Assembly: GCA_018136815.1 (NCBI GenBank)
Contig: CM030936.1
Coordinates: 1,223,694 to 1,287,693, forward strand
Direction of reading: 5' to 3'
Origin: Isochrysis galbana
Taxonomy: Eukaryota > Haptophyta > Isochrysidales > Isochrysidaceae
DNA length: 64,000 nucleotides
Part shown: piece by piece, positions 19,708 through 31,772 of the stretch
How positions within the stretch are numbered: position 1 is the first letter of the stretch
Layout of the letters: each line of letters opens with the position of its first letter
Made by a program: the position numbers and the translations under genes
Notes under the pieces: generated by a model
What the model saw: only the letters and a program-made list of their open reading frames with translations
What the model was told of the DNA's origin: nothing
Database searches by the model: none

Positions 19708-19990
19708 GGTTGGCCGCAACGCTGGGCGGGGAGAGGCGGAGGAAGGGAGGGAGGCAGAGGGAGAGGAGGAGGATTCTGTCGGGCTGGCGCTGCTGCAGCA
19801 GCCACGCGCCGACGGAGAGCGAGAGAGGAGAGTGGGAGGGAGAGGAGAAAGAGAAGTGGAAACGATTTAGGGGAAAAGAACTCTGGAGGAAGAAGAAGAG
19901 AAGAAACCTCTCACAGAGAAGAAAATCTCTGGGCGGACACGGAATGAATACTCTAGTAGAGAGAGGAGAGAGAGAGTAAGACGAGAGGTG
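19600..19990 (-). promoter_or_regulatory. Pyrimidine-rich leader of the SOUL-like gene
   Basis: GA-rich on the plus strand (GGAGGGAGGCAGAGGGAGAGG-like), overlapping the signal-peptide codons and extending about 280 bases upstream of ATG 19707. Confidence 0.4.
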
Positions 19991-20017
19991 TAGTTTCCTT
20001 ACTATAAAATGTGGGGC

Positions 20018-20175
20018 AGCATCGGCATATCGGTCCCACTCGTTGGGAGGGGAGGCGGAGCCGACCTCCGCTGCTGCACCCGTGAAAAGAAGTGCTAGCG
20101 TCTGCCCCTGGCGCTCAGCACGAGAGAGATGGAGCTGTGTCGGCGGCGGCGCAGGATGCCAAGATGGAGTGTTGG
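20018..20175 (+). pseudogene. Degenerate duplicate of the ANCHR-like last exon
   Basis: About 160 bases align with 21656-21822 inside exon 3 of the ANCHR-like gene: ATCGGCATATCG.TCCC.CTCG, GCTGCACCCGTG, TCTGCCCCTGGCGCTCAGCA, GATGGAGCTG and the start of the zinc-binding segment (GTTGGTGTTGT). Indels destroy the frame and the copy stops just after the first Cys codons. It lies upstream of its parent gene in the same orientation, so this is a segmental duplication or a misplaced gene-conversion tract. Confidence 0.8.
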
Positions 20176-20428
20176 TGTTGTGTGTTGTGCATCTGTAGTC
20201 AGCCCTTCTCCCTTCTGCTTCTTCTTCTCTTCGGAATGCGGAATGCGAATGCGGAACGCGGCCCGAATTCAATTGAAAGACAACGGAGAACCAACGAGCC
20301 AGAAGGAGGAAGAGCGCGGAGCCGCCAAACAAACCGCGAGGTATATCTCGACCGACGGATCTCGAAATTATAGCGGATACGTTAGATCCATCTCTCTCTC
20401 TCTCTCACTCCTGTGTCTATTCTCGGGG

Positions 20429-20436
20429 TATAAATA
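20429..20436 (+). promoter_or_regulatory. TATA box candidate of the ANCHR-like gene
   Basis: TATAAATA after TCTCGGGG, about 210 bases before the ATG at 20647. A C-run and CT-rich leader (about 20535-20610) lies in between. Confidence 0.5.
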
Positions 20437-20646
20437 CGTGAATACTGTGTGAATTTCAGACGCGGGATGTGAATACTCCCTGCCTTTCCCTTCCCCAGGA
20501 CGGCGGGCGGAGTGGCGCCGAGCTTCCCCGCGCGGCTCCCCCCCCCCCCCCCCCCCCTCCCCCTCCCACCCCCTGCTCTCTCCTCTCTTTTCCCCCTCCT
20601 CCGGCTGGCTTGCGGTGGGCAGGTGGCCCGTTCCCCTTCGCCGGTG

Positions 20647-21959
20647 ATGGACGAGAATGATCTACGCGCTCGGCTGCGCGCCGTACGCGGCGCGCCACCC
20701 GCTGCTGACGACGGCTTTGATGATGCAGCGCTCCGTGCGCGGCTCGACAGGCTGCAGGGTGCGTGCCCCGCCCTCCGTCCACCTCCTCGCCCAGAACCCC
20801 CTCCGCCCCCCCTTCCCCCCTCTCTCGGCGCCTCTCTCGGCGTCTGTCGACTCGTCCGTCCGAGTGGGCGCGGTACGCTCATCGACACTACATGCCGGGC
20901 TCGCTGGCGCTTATACAACTCGCCCCCGCCTCACCCGGGCTGTGAGCATGCCGCTGTCAGCCAGCCACACTGCGTGCTTGCCAGTGCACCATGCACGTTG
21001 ACTCCCATCGACCCAATGCCTCGAGCTCGTTGGTACAGGTAACGAGTAACGTTCCTTCTTCCCGTTCCCTAAAGGCAAACAAAGCAGTGTGCACATGCCG
21101 GACCCTTCGCCCGGCCACACAGTGCTGCCCCCGCCTCAACGCTCACCTGAAGATGAGGTCGACGAGCTCCTACGCGCAAAAGCAGACCAGGTATGTGAGC
21201 TCGTTTGCTGCCTGTAGCCATCGCGGCAGCGATGGCTCGGAGACGTGAGGCATCGTTTCCCTCTTGTTGGGTTGCCCACAGGTCCGGCTCGAAACGGGTC
21301 GTGCCCCCCGGGAAGGCCTTCCCATAGTGTGCCAGGCCATGCATGGCGGAGGAACCCACGGACAAGTTGCTGATTACGACACCACACTGCACACTGAAGT
21401 TGTCCGGGCGTTAGCCGGTGGAGCAGCGAGCGCGTCTGCGGAAGCAGCCGACATATTGAGCGCAGCGCGTTCAGCCGTGAAGACCTCTGCACTCTACCCT
21501 ACAGACCGCGTGCGTGACGCAAGGGAAAGCGAAAGATTTGTTGCTCATGAAGGGCCAATCGAGGATGAGACTGAGGAAGCCGAGCGATTGCTGGAGGAGT
21601 TGATGACCGAAGCTCAATTGGAGGTTTCCACACAGGCTACAGGCGTCCCTCCTGGCGCATCGGCATATCGATCCCGCTCGTTGGGAGGGGACGCAGAGCC
21701 GATATTCCCTGCTGCACCCGTGCAAAAAGTGCTTGCATCTGCCCCTGGCGCTCAGCACGAGAAAGATGGAGCTGAGTCGGCGGCGGCACAAGGTGCCGAG
21801 ATGGAGCGTTGGTGTTGTATCTGCAACGAGGATGCGGTTTGCTGGTGCAATGACTGCGATGGCGACCCTTATTGCAGGCGATGCTTCAACGAGGGGCACC
21901 AAGATACGGATCTAAAGTCCCACAAGACGGTGGCCATCATAGGGTCGAGGCGTCGGTAG
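20647..21959 (+). CDS. ANCHR/ZFYVE19-like abscission checkpoint protein
   Basis: Inferred exons are 20647-20758, 21075-21190 and 21282-21959, giving 301 residues. The N-terminus [18 protein letters not shown], followed by [17 protein letters not shown], resembles the MIT-interacting and helical segments of ANCHR. Exon 2 adds [16 protein letters not shown]. Exon 3 has an Ala-rich helix ([19 protein letters not shown]) and an acidic helix ([17 protein letters not shown]). It ends in [20 protein letters not shown], then [19 protein letters not shown], a double zinc site nearly identical in spacing to the C-terminus of human ZFYVE19. In animals ANCHR holds VPS4 at the midbody to delay cytokinetic abscission. 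The FYVE-type N-terminal finger is absent, as in many protist homologues. The zinc tail is diagnostic; the exon 2 acceptor is the least certain boundary. Confidence 0.82.
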
Positions 21960-24100
21960 CACACTGCGGCTGGAGGCAGGCCCAGGCTGATGGGGCTGCA
22001 GTGCACTATGTCCTTGGTCGTCTTAGCCATACAGCGTTCAAGTACTCATTTTCATTGTTTGGTTCTGTTTCGGTACGCACAATATCAAGCTCGACCTTGC
22101 AATGCTAAGCGTACAAGTAGATAAATTATGGCGACAGCGGTGCAGTGGCTGTGGCTGTGTGGGTAGTGGGGTGGGGTGACGAAGAATGTTGGACAGGCAA
22201 TGGCGGCACACCACCAGAGACTACGACACTGAGGCGGCCTGCCTTCATTCGGTGCCAAGAAGGTGCAACAGCCCTGAGGTGCCCAATTTAGAAGGTGTGA
22301 CTTGAGGTTCAGTTTTTTTTGTGGTTGTGAGGGGTGATGATGGGCTGTGGCTGCTGTGTGTGATGGTGTGGATGGACTGTGGATGGTAGTAACATGTGAA
22401 GTACAGGCAGAAGAGGGCGAGCGGAGGATGGGGTGACACGGACGGGGAAGGCACGCGCGGACGAGCGTGCGAGACCGAGGGTTCAGTCTCGAACGGCATG
22501 AGGACGAGCGGGACGAGCACAGGGGACACGAGCAGACCTGAGGGGCACGGGAGCGCTCGAGCGGTGGCGCTGACTACGAGAACGAAGAACAAGGGAGAAG
22601 ACACTCGCGGGGAAAAGTAAATACCGGGAAGGGGAAAACACGCGGGAAGGGAGAGGGATGAAACGAGGTCGGAAACTCAAGGGGACACTCGGGGAGGGAA
22701 CGGGGGGGAAAGAGAGAGGGGGGGAACGGACCTAGTGGGCCGACGCGGGGGAGGGGGCGTCGGAGCGTGACAACGAAGAAGGGGGCTCGCGGCTCGCGGG
22801 GAAACCTGATGGCGGGAAGGAACACGCGATGCAGGGAGGGGGCACCGGGGCGTGACGGCGGGGGCGGGAGTCACGCGAAGAAAGCCTATTGGTCGGGGAT
22901 GTACAAGGGGGAACGGGCAACCCCCCTTACTCGCAACACCCTCCCCAATGCGAGAAGCGGGAAACGGGGCAAGCGCATTTCAGAAGGCGGAGAGAAGGGG
23001 GGGCGTGCAGCGGCTCAAACGGCGGCGACATGCGCCCAAGAATTCGTTTCATAGCGGACGCAGGCGTCCGCTTTGCGCTTGGGCAGCCACTTGGCGGCGG
23101 TGGGCGGCGTGGAGCGGCCGGGGGGCGGGTCGGCGGCGGCGGCGGAGGCGGCGGGGGGGGTGGCGGCGTGGCGGCGGAGGCGGCGGTGGCGGCGGCGGAG
23201 GCACCTACAAGCCAAGGGTAGCGGACCTAGGGAATGTGAGAGGAAATTTCCGCACGCCAACGCGAACGCCAAACGCGGGGAGTCAACGAAACCCTAACCA
23301 GGCCCAGCAGAAACTACGAAGAACAGGCCTGGACGACAACGAAAGTTAACAAGTCCCAAGAAAGAACTGGAACCCAACGAGAAACAACCAGCCTTGCAAG
23401 AAGCTAAACAAGCCTCCTGAAGGTACCCCGAGAGCCTGAGACAAGCGCGCAGCGAGCGACAGGCGACTTGGCTCCTTTGGGTCAAGATTACCCGAACGGA
23501 GGAAACCTGGAATCTAGACCTGACAAACAGGCTAGAAGGAACGAAACGAGAACCCGAATACTAGGTCGCTAGGGACGAACCCTACCAACCTAGATGTACC
23601 TGAGCTTCACCGTGTGGCCGCACGGCGAAGGACCTGGAGATAAGAGCCTGGAACTCGCATCATCTAGGATGAATGCGACAGTGTGGCTCTGTGGGCTCGG
23701 CTCGAGTCGTGGTTCGCGGGTACCTGGGCTGGCGTGGCCCTGTCTGGAGGTCGCTGTGTATGCATGGCGTCTGGCATGTCGTGGTCGGTCGGCGCGGCAG
23801 GGGTGGGCGGGGAACGTGGAAGGGAGCGAGGCGCGCTCCATGACCCTATCGTTATAACGATAGTTCGACGGATTCGTGGACGAGTGTGCATGGCTCTCGC
23901 CTCCCTCGTTACCTCCCCTCACCCCCCTTGGGCTGATGGGCACTCTTCTTCTCTCCCCATGTGGGAAAGGCTGTGGGGAGAAATAATAAAGGCAGCTTGG
24001 TTCTGGATGCGGTCAGTACGAGCGAGGGCCAGTGCAGGCGAGTGCGTACAGCGCGCGCTCGGCGGAGGTCTGGACCAGAGTGGTGTCAATTCACCGTTCA
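21960..24100. other. Long intergenic region with strand-skewed composition
   Basis: No gene recognised. From about 22380 to 23600 the plus strand is strongly purine-rich, with a G-rich GGC/GGA repeat at about 23095-23215 and an A-rich stretch at 23260-23600. Frames here encode only low-complexity Arg/Gly/Pro. A perfect 18-bp palindrome, CTATCGTTATAACGATAG, lies at 23846-23863. A similar purine-rich texture recurs at 52720-53330. Confidence 0.5.
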
Positions 24101-24225
24101 GCCCCTACCAGCAGGCAGGGGCTGAGGTTGGTTGTGCAGGCCCACCCAGCCGGTGTCTGCGATGGAGAGGGGGGGGGGCGCAAGGCCCCTATTGGCCTCC
24201 TACTTATACTGTCCAAGTATAGAAA
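24100..24225 (+). repeat. Dispersed repeat R1, fragment of the 3' part
   Basis: Matches the R1 3' third: CAGCCCCTACCAG, GGGGCTGAGGTTG, GCAGGCCCACCCAG, GTGTCTGCGATGGAG, CGCAAGGCCCC and CTACTTATA. It is more diverged than copies 1-3. Confidence 0.6.
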
Positions 24226-24623
24226 CAGGTCATCCCCCCACGCGGGCAGGGCATCACCACGAGTGGAGAGTGGTATATTTCAGTTGCTCAATCTCGAAAC
24301 TACCAACCTCCCAGGCCTTTAGATGTGCTCGGGGTGGCATACGGCGCATATCTCACATGTAGTAAGCCGCAGGTGGGTCTTTCCATATGATTATAATCAG
24401 CGCACATGCTAGGCCAAGCAATAGCAATACTCAACGGTGCTTACGGCATTCGCCTGTCTGGTGGCCATTTGCGCCACTGCGAGGCGGATTCTTCCTATCA
24501 ATGTTCACGGATCTGCAATGCCGGTGGCCACCTCGCAATTGTAGGCAAGACGCCGAGACCCAAGCCGTACCGTTTTCAACAGGCGATTGATGCAATCCTC
24601 GGGCCGTTGGCGGTCCAAGATCT

Positions 24624-26224
24624 CTACTTGCATTCACAATGCCCGCCCGTGGACGCGAAGAGGAGCCGGCGCGAGGAGTCACAAACGCACTTAGTCCCGA
24701 TAGCGCAGTCAGGCATGTCGGCGCGGCACATCTCACCGGCTGCCTTAAGATCCTTGAGCATACAGTTGGCGTAGAAGGTCGTTGTGGCCGGCCAGTCCGA
24801 AAAGAGGCCGAGGACTCCGACCTCACGGGCAAGCACGTCCGTCAGATGTAGGGCATCACCGTCGAACATGGTGTAGCCGACGGATGTGCCGTAGTAGAAG
24901 CCGCCGCCCGTCTTGAGCGGCCCGGAGCGCTCCAAAGTCCAGGTGATGATGTCGAACCCCATGTTCTTAGCGGTGATCGCGTAGTTGGAGGGCTTGTACT
25001 GGTTGTTCTCCACCTTAACGAGCATCTGCATGGGCGGCGCAAGAACGCGAACGCCGGCCGCTTTGAGCGACGCAAAGTCGTTCATCAGACCTCCCGAAGA
25101 ACCATCTGTGTAATCTCCATCAAGCATGACAGCATGAGGGCCAAACTCTCCCTCATTGTTGATCCAGTACTCAATGTCTGGGCGATTGAACGACTGCGGC
25201 CAGACCTTCGACGCGGGTACGCCGTGATCGCGGTACTCCTGGATCATCTTGTGGCGGATGGCGTCGTACGTGGGCATGCCCGGGCCCTGCGTGTAGGTCT
25301 TGAGCTCAGGAGTGAACCAGCGACCCTTGGCGTTGATGAGAGCAATAGATTCCGAGTGGGTCACCACGGTGGCGCACGTTGCGTACAGGTCCGTGCGGTA
25401 GTTGGCGGTGCCGCCCATGTATTCGCTGACAGTGGTCGCAGAGGAAACGGACGAGTCCATCTTTCCGCAGAGCGTCTTGAACTCCGCCAAGGTGATGTCG
25501 GATGTGCAGCACGTGGCTTTCGCGTTGGTCCCCGCAACGGGATCGGCAGGCACGAAGGGCTGTGTGCACTTAGAGGCCAGTGGCGTGTCGAGGATATTGG
25601 TCGTCGTATGCAGGTCACACTGTGAGTGGCGGCAAACGAGCTCGCCATCCTTGGTGACCGCGACGTCGCATTCGACGACTCCAGCCCCCATTGTGATGGC
25701 AGCCTTGTACGATTCGGCAGTGTGCTCCGGGAACATGAGGGCGGCTCCGCGGTGGCCGATGGAGAATGGATGCGGTGTGAAGAAGGAGGCATCTTTGTCC
25801 TCCAAGCACTGCATGAGCGTGTCCTTGAGGGCGCCTGGCCGCATGGCGTTGACCAAAAACTCGGGCCGGGGTCCCTGATGTGGACGACAGCAAAGGTGAG
25901 GGTTCTAGCTATGCTCACGCTTGCGGGCTGGGGCCAGCTACTCAGAGAGCCGCCGACGCACAAATGTCTGCCAGCGCTATGGCAAGAGTAGATGTCTGCT
26001 CACATGCACCCCGATGAAGTCCAGACCAGAGGGCTCTGCCCGTTCAGACACGCAGAGGCGGAAGCGGGGATGGAGAGGGAGAGGGAGAGAGAGCGATCGG
26101 ATGGCACGTCGGCCGCGACGGGTGCGCATGGGAGGCGGTGCCAGCAAGCTAACGTGTGGCCGGGCGCGCCATGACTTACCAGCTGCGCGGTCTGCGCGAG
26201 GGCGACGGAGGAGAGAGCCAACAT
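24624..26224 (-). CDS. Secreted glycerophosphodiester phosphodiesterase (GDPD/GlpQ-like)
   Basis: Exon 1 is 26224-26180 (signal-like [15 protein letters not shown]) and exon 2 is 25874-24624, with a phase-0 intron (GTAAGT donor), for about 431 residues. The junction gives [17 protein letters not shown], matching the conserved start of algal and bacterial homologues. The catalytic core is plain: [20 protein letters not shown] (general-acid/base His, metal-binding Glu), [20 protein letters not shown] (second His, metal Glu/Asp) and [10 protein letters not shown]. The barrel continues through [23 protein letters not shown] and [12 protein letters not shown], as GDPD enzymes do. The C-terminus adds a Cys-rich knot ([15 protein letters not shown] then GGHCECK). 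It hydrolyses glycerophosphodiesters to glycerol-3-phosphate plus alcohol, probably outside the cell for phosphate scavenging. A very long CT tract on the coding strand lies upstream. Confidence 0.9.
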
Positions 26225-26289
26225 GGCAGCTGTCGACTCGGTGACGTCGGCAGGAGAGAGAGATGAGAGAGCCCCGATGACAGCGGGAC

Positions 26290-26640
<351 letters not shown>

Positions 26641-26847
26641 CGGAGTAGAGGAGATTTGGGGGCGAAAGCTGTGTGTGTGTGTGCCGCCGGCGGCGGGAAG
26701 GAGGAGAAAGATATCTTCTGAGAGAGGAGAAGGGAGAGAAGACGGGAGCTCCACACACAGGAGAAGGAGAGGAGGAGAAAGGGTAATAAGATGTGAGGAG
26801 AGAGCGAGTGAAGCAACCGCGAGCAGACGAAATGCCGGCCACATGTA

Positions 26848-27100
26848 CACGAATGTTTCCTCATCGGACATATATGTATTCACCACCTCCCTCCCTCTCC
26901 CTCTCCCTCCCTCCCTCTCCCTCTCTCTCTCTTATGGCCGGGGCTCTCGGCCGACGGAGGGTAAGCGGAGGTGGGCCGTTAGCCCCCCCCCCCCTCCCCC
27001 CCCTCCCCACACACAAATCCTCGTACAGGAATGTTTCCTCATCGGACATCTCTGTATTCACTCCCTCCCTCCCCCCCCCTCCCCCCCCCCCCCCATCGGC
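26848..27100 (+). repeat. Tandem duplication around GAATGTTTCCTCATCGGACA
   Basis: A block starting GAATGTTTCCTCATCGGACA, followed by T.T.TGTATTCAC and a CCCTCC run, occurs at about 26848 and again at about 27029. Each is followed by a pyrimidine tract and GGCCG-rich sequence. The unit is about 180 bases. Confidence 0.7.
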
Positions 27101-27129
27101 CGCTCCTCTCTCCATCGGCGGGTCGGCGG

Positions 27130-28626
27130 TCCTCCGTCGGGCGGACGCCGCAGCGCCTACGGCCCCACGTCGCACAGGCCGAGAGAGCCCCGCGCCCTCC
27201 CCCCCCCCCTGCCTCCGCCCCTGCCCCCTTGCCTCCCCCCCCCCCCCCCCCCAACCCCCGCCGGAACATGCCACCCCTCCTGCCACATGGCTGAGATGCG
27301 AGGCGGTCCCGGCCCTCCCAGTCTTCCCGTGTGCTCGCCGCCCTTTGGTTCACGTTTCACGGATGTGCGCTCTACTTCGGGGTATCTGGGGATCTGGAGC
27401 CTGGGGCTGGGGCGGTCACAAGGGGCTTTTTAACTACTAGTAAGAGTATTAAATTAAACCTTTTCATAGTCTCACTTCACACGCGGCCGTGGACCCTCTA
27501 CTTTCTACTCACGTAGGAAAACTTTCTACACCCCCACTCCCCCGGCCCTTCTCCCCCCGCCATAAGGCGACTCCCCCCGTGCACTACTAGGGGGATAGGG
27601 GTGAAGGGCTTAGATATGGTCCGGTGGCCCGCGCCTCCCCCCGGTGACCGGTGATCATTCCCCCCCTTCCTCCTGTGTCTCCGAGTGGGCGGCGGTCTCA
27701 GCCCCGACTTATCCTGTAAACAGGTGCGGGGAGCTCCGCCCACCCCTTCTCCGCGCGCTCTCTCCCCTCTCCTGCGGCACGCGCGATGGCGCGCCTGCGG
27801 CAGGCCTGCAGCTGCCCCTGGCGACCCCTGTAGCCTGTAGGCCTGAGCCAAAATATGTAGTTTTTCGTGCCCAAATATGTGGAAAAAATATGTGGAAAAT
27901 GTAGTGTGAAATGTTGCCCAAGTACGTGGAAAATATGTAGTTGTGTGTGGGGGGGATCAATCGCCGTTACTCTAGTAGTAAGCGCCGCACATATATCATA
28001 TATATATGCTCTTATCATTGTCACTCTTCTTTTCTCTTTTCCTCTCCTCTCTCCCCTACACACCCATACCCCTCCTCTCTCTTGTGCCTCAATCAAGCTA
28101 TTTTGTACAATGTACAATGAATTGAAACAGAGAAGCACAGCACAAACAACACACACTAGACACTACGATGACGAGACCTTGTTGCGTTTGTTGTTGTTGT
28201 AGCGCAACATGACCGCTGCCTCGAATTGATCGGCCAAGGAACATGACTGACCGTTCAGGGCCAAACATGCACGTCAACAAAGAAAAGACACGCTGTCATC
28301 AAATGTTCCATGACTGTCTTCTGTCTTCTCTCGTCCATCGGTCGTAGCTCCCCAGCGAGGTCTGCCCTCGTTGTGCCGACCCCTCTGTCGCATGTCTGCG
28401 CGTTGCTGAATTGCCCTGGTGCCGATGCCTGGCCGTCCGTCCAGGTGTGGTTAGTTTTCGCTCCGTTTGGTTTAGTTTGTGTGGTTCTGTGCCCTCAGAC
28501 TTTTCACTATAAGTATAAGGGGGGGCCAGCAGCTTCGATTCCCATAGGTGAGAAACGACTTGCCATGCTAACACCCTACAACCCTACTAGTATAGCCACC
28601 TGTTACGCTGTGCTAGCACGGACGCG
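27130..28626. other. Intergenic, no gene recognised
   Basis: C-runs to 27255, then unremarkable sequence. At 27848-27945 the word AATATGTGGAAAA is repeated four or five times with variants (AAATATGTAG, AAGTACGTGGAAAATATG). This resembles the subterminal word clusters of the MITEs here, but no inverted ends were found. Confidence 0.45.
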
Positions 28627-30359
28627 CTACTTTGACACACTCAGACCAGGCACAGCAGGCATCACACGCACATCATTAGGAAAGAAGCCTTGACGGATCG
28701 TCCCAGAATCCAGCTTGATCTGGATCGTGCCGTTCTCCATGACTTCGTACACGCGGCCTGCTGTGGTGTTCCTCTCTCGTCGAGGCGACAACGCGGTATT
28801 ATTTCCATCATTAATCCTCGCTATCACGCGCGTCCCTTTGGGGAGATGAGCCAAAGTTGGGATGGGTGCACAGGCAAATGCATGCTCCAGTTGTAGCTGT
28901 GCAAGCACAACCTACTTTTATAAGTGGGGGTCAATGGGGGCCTCGCGCCCCCCTCTTTCCATCGCGGACACCCCCCGGGGTGGGCCCGTACATTCAACCC
29001 CAGCCCCTGCCCTCTGGCAGGGGCAGGGCACTCATCAAATCAGCCCAGACCCCTAGTGGGCGCGGGCCGCGAGCCGCACTCCCAGGCCCGCATGGGCCTG
29101 CTCTCGTACTGACTCCCCCCCCATCCCTGGTCGCCAGGCAGACAGGGGCCTCAGGGCGGCACCCAAGGCCAGCGAGGCGAGCGAGGGAGAGGCAGGGGGG
29201 GCCAGGGGCTGAGCCCCAGCCTCCACTGCCCCCTGAGCTGGCCCTGCTGGCCCTCTGGGCGCCCCTGAAGGACCTCTGAGAGCAGGCCATGGCGCGCCGC
29301 ATGGCGACGCGCCGCAGGGACCGGGGCGGAAGAGAATGGAACGAGGGAGAGGGGGGGATTTGCACCCCCCCCGATGGAGTGTGGTGAGAAACGAGCCCCG
29401 TTTGCGTTAGCAAACGGGCGAAGGGGGGCGGCTGGCGACAAGAGAGGCGAGAAGAAGGGAGTGGCTCAAGACGTCCCTGTGGCAGATATCGGGGGGCGCA
29501 GTCATTTATTTCTTCGAGGACTGCTCGCGGCGCGAGCTGTAAGGGCCGTTCTCCTTTTTTGACGAGAGGTTCCTCCCCCCCCCCCCGGTGCTTTTTCCCG
29601 GAGAGTCGGCCGGCGTCGACCGGACCGCCTCAATGGGTTTTCGCTCATTGTAACTTGTGGGGAGTTAGAATGGGAGCCGGGGGCCTGCGAGGGGGGAGAT
29701 GTGGAAGGGTGCATAGGAGTATGTATTTGTGACAACAGCACGCGCCAAGGTGTACGGGCAGGTGCGCTGAGGGCTGTCGTGTTAGTACCGGGCTAGTGAG
29801 AGTAGTGGTACTAATGCTCAGATAGATTTGTTTGTAGCTGTGCAAGCATATCGCGCTTGGTGCTCACGAACATAGAATATAAATGGTCCTCAGCCCCAGG
29901 CATGCTCACTGAGCAGTGCATTTGGTGGCGCCCGTCCCAGCTGATGCGTACGCCTTCCTTCAGTTCGACGGCAAGCCCTACCGCCGGGAAAAGCAACCAC
30001 CAATCCTGAGGCGGCGCTTTCGCCCGGGACGCACGAAACCACACGGCGTATTATCGCCACGCATCGCCGATGTCGATGTGCATGCAGTTGTTCAGGTCCA
30101 TCGAGAAGGCGAATGATAGAAGAGAGAATTTATCGCAGAGTGCAAACAGCTCTCTGTATGCCGCTCCACTCCGGTCGAATACGCCATCTGCCGCCGCTGC
30201 CAGCACCGCGCATCGCCTCCGCCTCCGCTGCTGCTCGTATTTCGAGCTCCAATGTTTGGCGAACGTCTCGGAGCGCCGCACCTCAGCTCGCGCCGCCTGC
30301 AGTAGCCCTTGCAGCCTCGCAATCTCTGCCTCGGCCTCGCCCAGAGGGTCGCCTCTCAT
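28627..30359 (-). pseudogene. Unknown coiled-coil/SH3-like gene broken by a stop codon and an R1 insertion
   Basis: The reading frame starts at ATG 30359. It encodes a coiled coil (EAEAEIARLQGLLQAARAEV), a basic helix and a globular segment ending SMDLNNCMHIDIGDAWR, then meets TAA at 30053-30051. The same frame continues immediately (YAVWFRASRAKAPPQDWWLL, VSTKRDMLAQLQ) until the R1 insertion at 29831-28908. Downstream of R1 it resumes in frame (LEHAFACAPIPTLAHLPKGT, then GRVYEVMENGTIQIKLDSGT) and ends at 28627. Removing R1 and one 17-bp duplication gives one uninterrupted frame apart from the TAA, about 215 codons before the stop gap is counted. The tail resembles an SH3/Tudor-like barrel. 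No family recognised. Two independent lesions imply a pseudogene, unless the insertion is spliced. Confidence 0.75.
28908..29831 (-). mobile_element. R1 retroposon-like element, copy 3, with 17-bp TSD
   Basis: Flanked by a perfect 17-bp direct repeat TTGTAGCTGTGCAAGCA (28891-28907 and 29832-29848). This fixes the R1 ends at 924 bp. In family orientation it begins ACAAATCTATCTGAG and ends GACCCCCACTTATAAAAGTA then GGTTG. A long, exact target duplication indicates insertion by target-primed reverse transcription, making R1 a SINE-like or LINE-derived non-autonomous retroposon. No open frame, poly-A tail or clear Pol III A/B boxes were seen. It sits inside coding sequence of the minus-strand gene. 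Confidence 0.85.
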
Positions 30360-31557
30360 GGCCACCTCGGGGTGGGGGGCGGGGAGGGCAGGGGAGAGGG
30401 CCTGCTACCGGCCGGGCACCACGTTGAGTCTTTTGGTGAACTTCGACGTCGAAGTAAAATATATTATACTCTTGATACTATGATTACTGGGCGACGGAGC
30501 GAGGCGACGGGAGCACGCATGCGGGAGGGGAATTCGTGGCAACGGGGGGGCTCACCCGACGCGGAAAAAAAACGACGAACTTATATTTCTCACGCCCTTT
30601 TATGAGAAGTTTCCAAACCTATCTGCTTACCGGAAGTGCAAGTGCTGGGCATCGCTCGCCTAGTAATACTGGCGGCCCGTTTACCGAATTCCGCCGTCGA
30701 TTCCGGCCTTCTCTTTTTGGGAGGAGCGACAGCGGAGCCGAAGAGAACGATTTCGGAGCTCGAGGGAGCCGAAAGGCGGGCGAGCAGGGAGCGGTGGCTG
30801 GCGGAACCCCTTTTTTTATCACTGTGTTTGAGTCCATGTGTTGTAGTCTCCCGTGTCTACCTCGGACCTAAGAAGCTCTCATTCTCATTCTCTCTCTCTT
30901 CCACTAGCTCGCTAGCTAGCCTCGTCCCTAATCGCCGACGCCACGCGTCGCAATCCTCCGACCGTAAGTCTACCTCATCGCTCGTAGCGCTCGATGGCAG
31001 ACACTCTCAGACCCGACTCTTACGACTATGATCTGTCAGACATCTTCCCGCCAGCAACAATCAACGAACCTTCCATGACCGCGTCAGCTGCCGGCTCGAT
31101 CGAACGGCCCTCTGCCTATGAGCCTGTAGTCATCGCGTGTTCGACAGTTGAGTAGTGTGCGCTGCGCGTCGGTGAGCAAGGACTCGGAGTCGTTGTCATC
31201 GGTAGTAAGAGAGCGGTTAGCCTCGTGTAGAACGTACTCCACATGAGCCGAAGCTACCGGAGAGTAAGCTGGTACTCACGTCAACACTCTCCACACTAAC
31301 GTATCCTAATCACGGAACGCACAGGAACCTGCTGACAGACCGAACAAGGAAGAGAATGCCGACAAGAGAGCGACGGGGCGACGGACGATCCGACGGGGGC
31401 GACAGTTACGCACAGGAATAAGGAGGGAATCTTTCGAAAACCCTTAAGTGAGTTGATGAAGACCGAAGTAAGATAGCGCCACGATATAATCCAACGGCCA
31501 ACACCTGAGGGGGATCAGGGTCACACAAGGGGCGGTTCCTTGCACCGGCGATACCTG
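30360..31557. other. Intergenic, no supported gene
   Basis: A 53-codon frame at 30994-31155 (MADTLRPDSYDYDLSDIFPP) follows a CT-rich leader and looks protein-like but has no identified family. The rest is purine-rich without long frames. An LTR-element remnant is possible but unproven. Confidence 0.35.
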
Positions 31558-31772
31558 AACGCGCGACTTAGCCTAAAATCGCGAGGAGCACGCAAGGAGG
31601 TCAGCAAGGTGAGGAGCAAGCAGGCGACAAGGGAGGCGACAAAGGAGGCGAGGGCAACAAGGGCGAATGGACGAATGTAGGACCCTGCGACGGTGACTAG
31701 TGGCTAGCCTGCAAGGAGGGAACATAGAAACGCAAACAACTTCTAAAACAAAAAGGTCGATCGCGGATGCGA
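31558..31772 (-). repeat. Dispersed repeat R2, copy c
   Basis: The reverse complement aligns with copy a (9309-9581) end to end, including CCGCGATCGACCTTTTTGTT, CGCCTCCTTTGTCGCC, ACCTCCTTGCGTGCTC and the terminal TTTTAGGctaaGTCGCgCGTT. Confidence 0.7.

Noticed and set aside
22245-22604. 119-codon minus-strand frame with a hydrophobic start
   Set aside because: Thr/Ser/Pro low complexity, no family and no supporting splice or leader structure.
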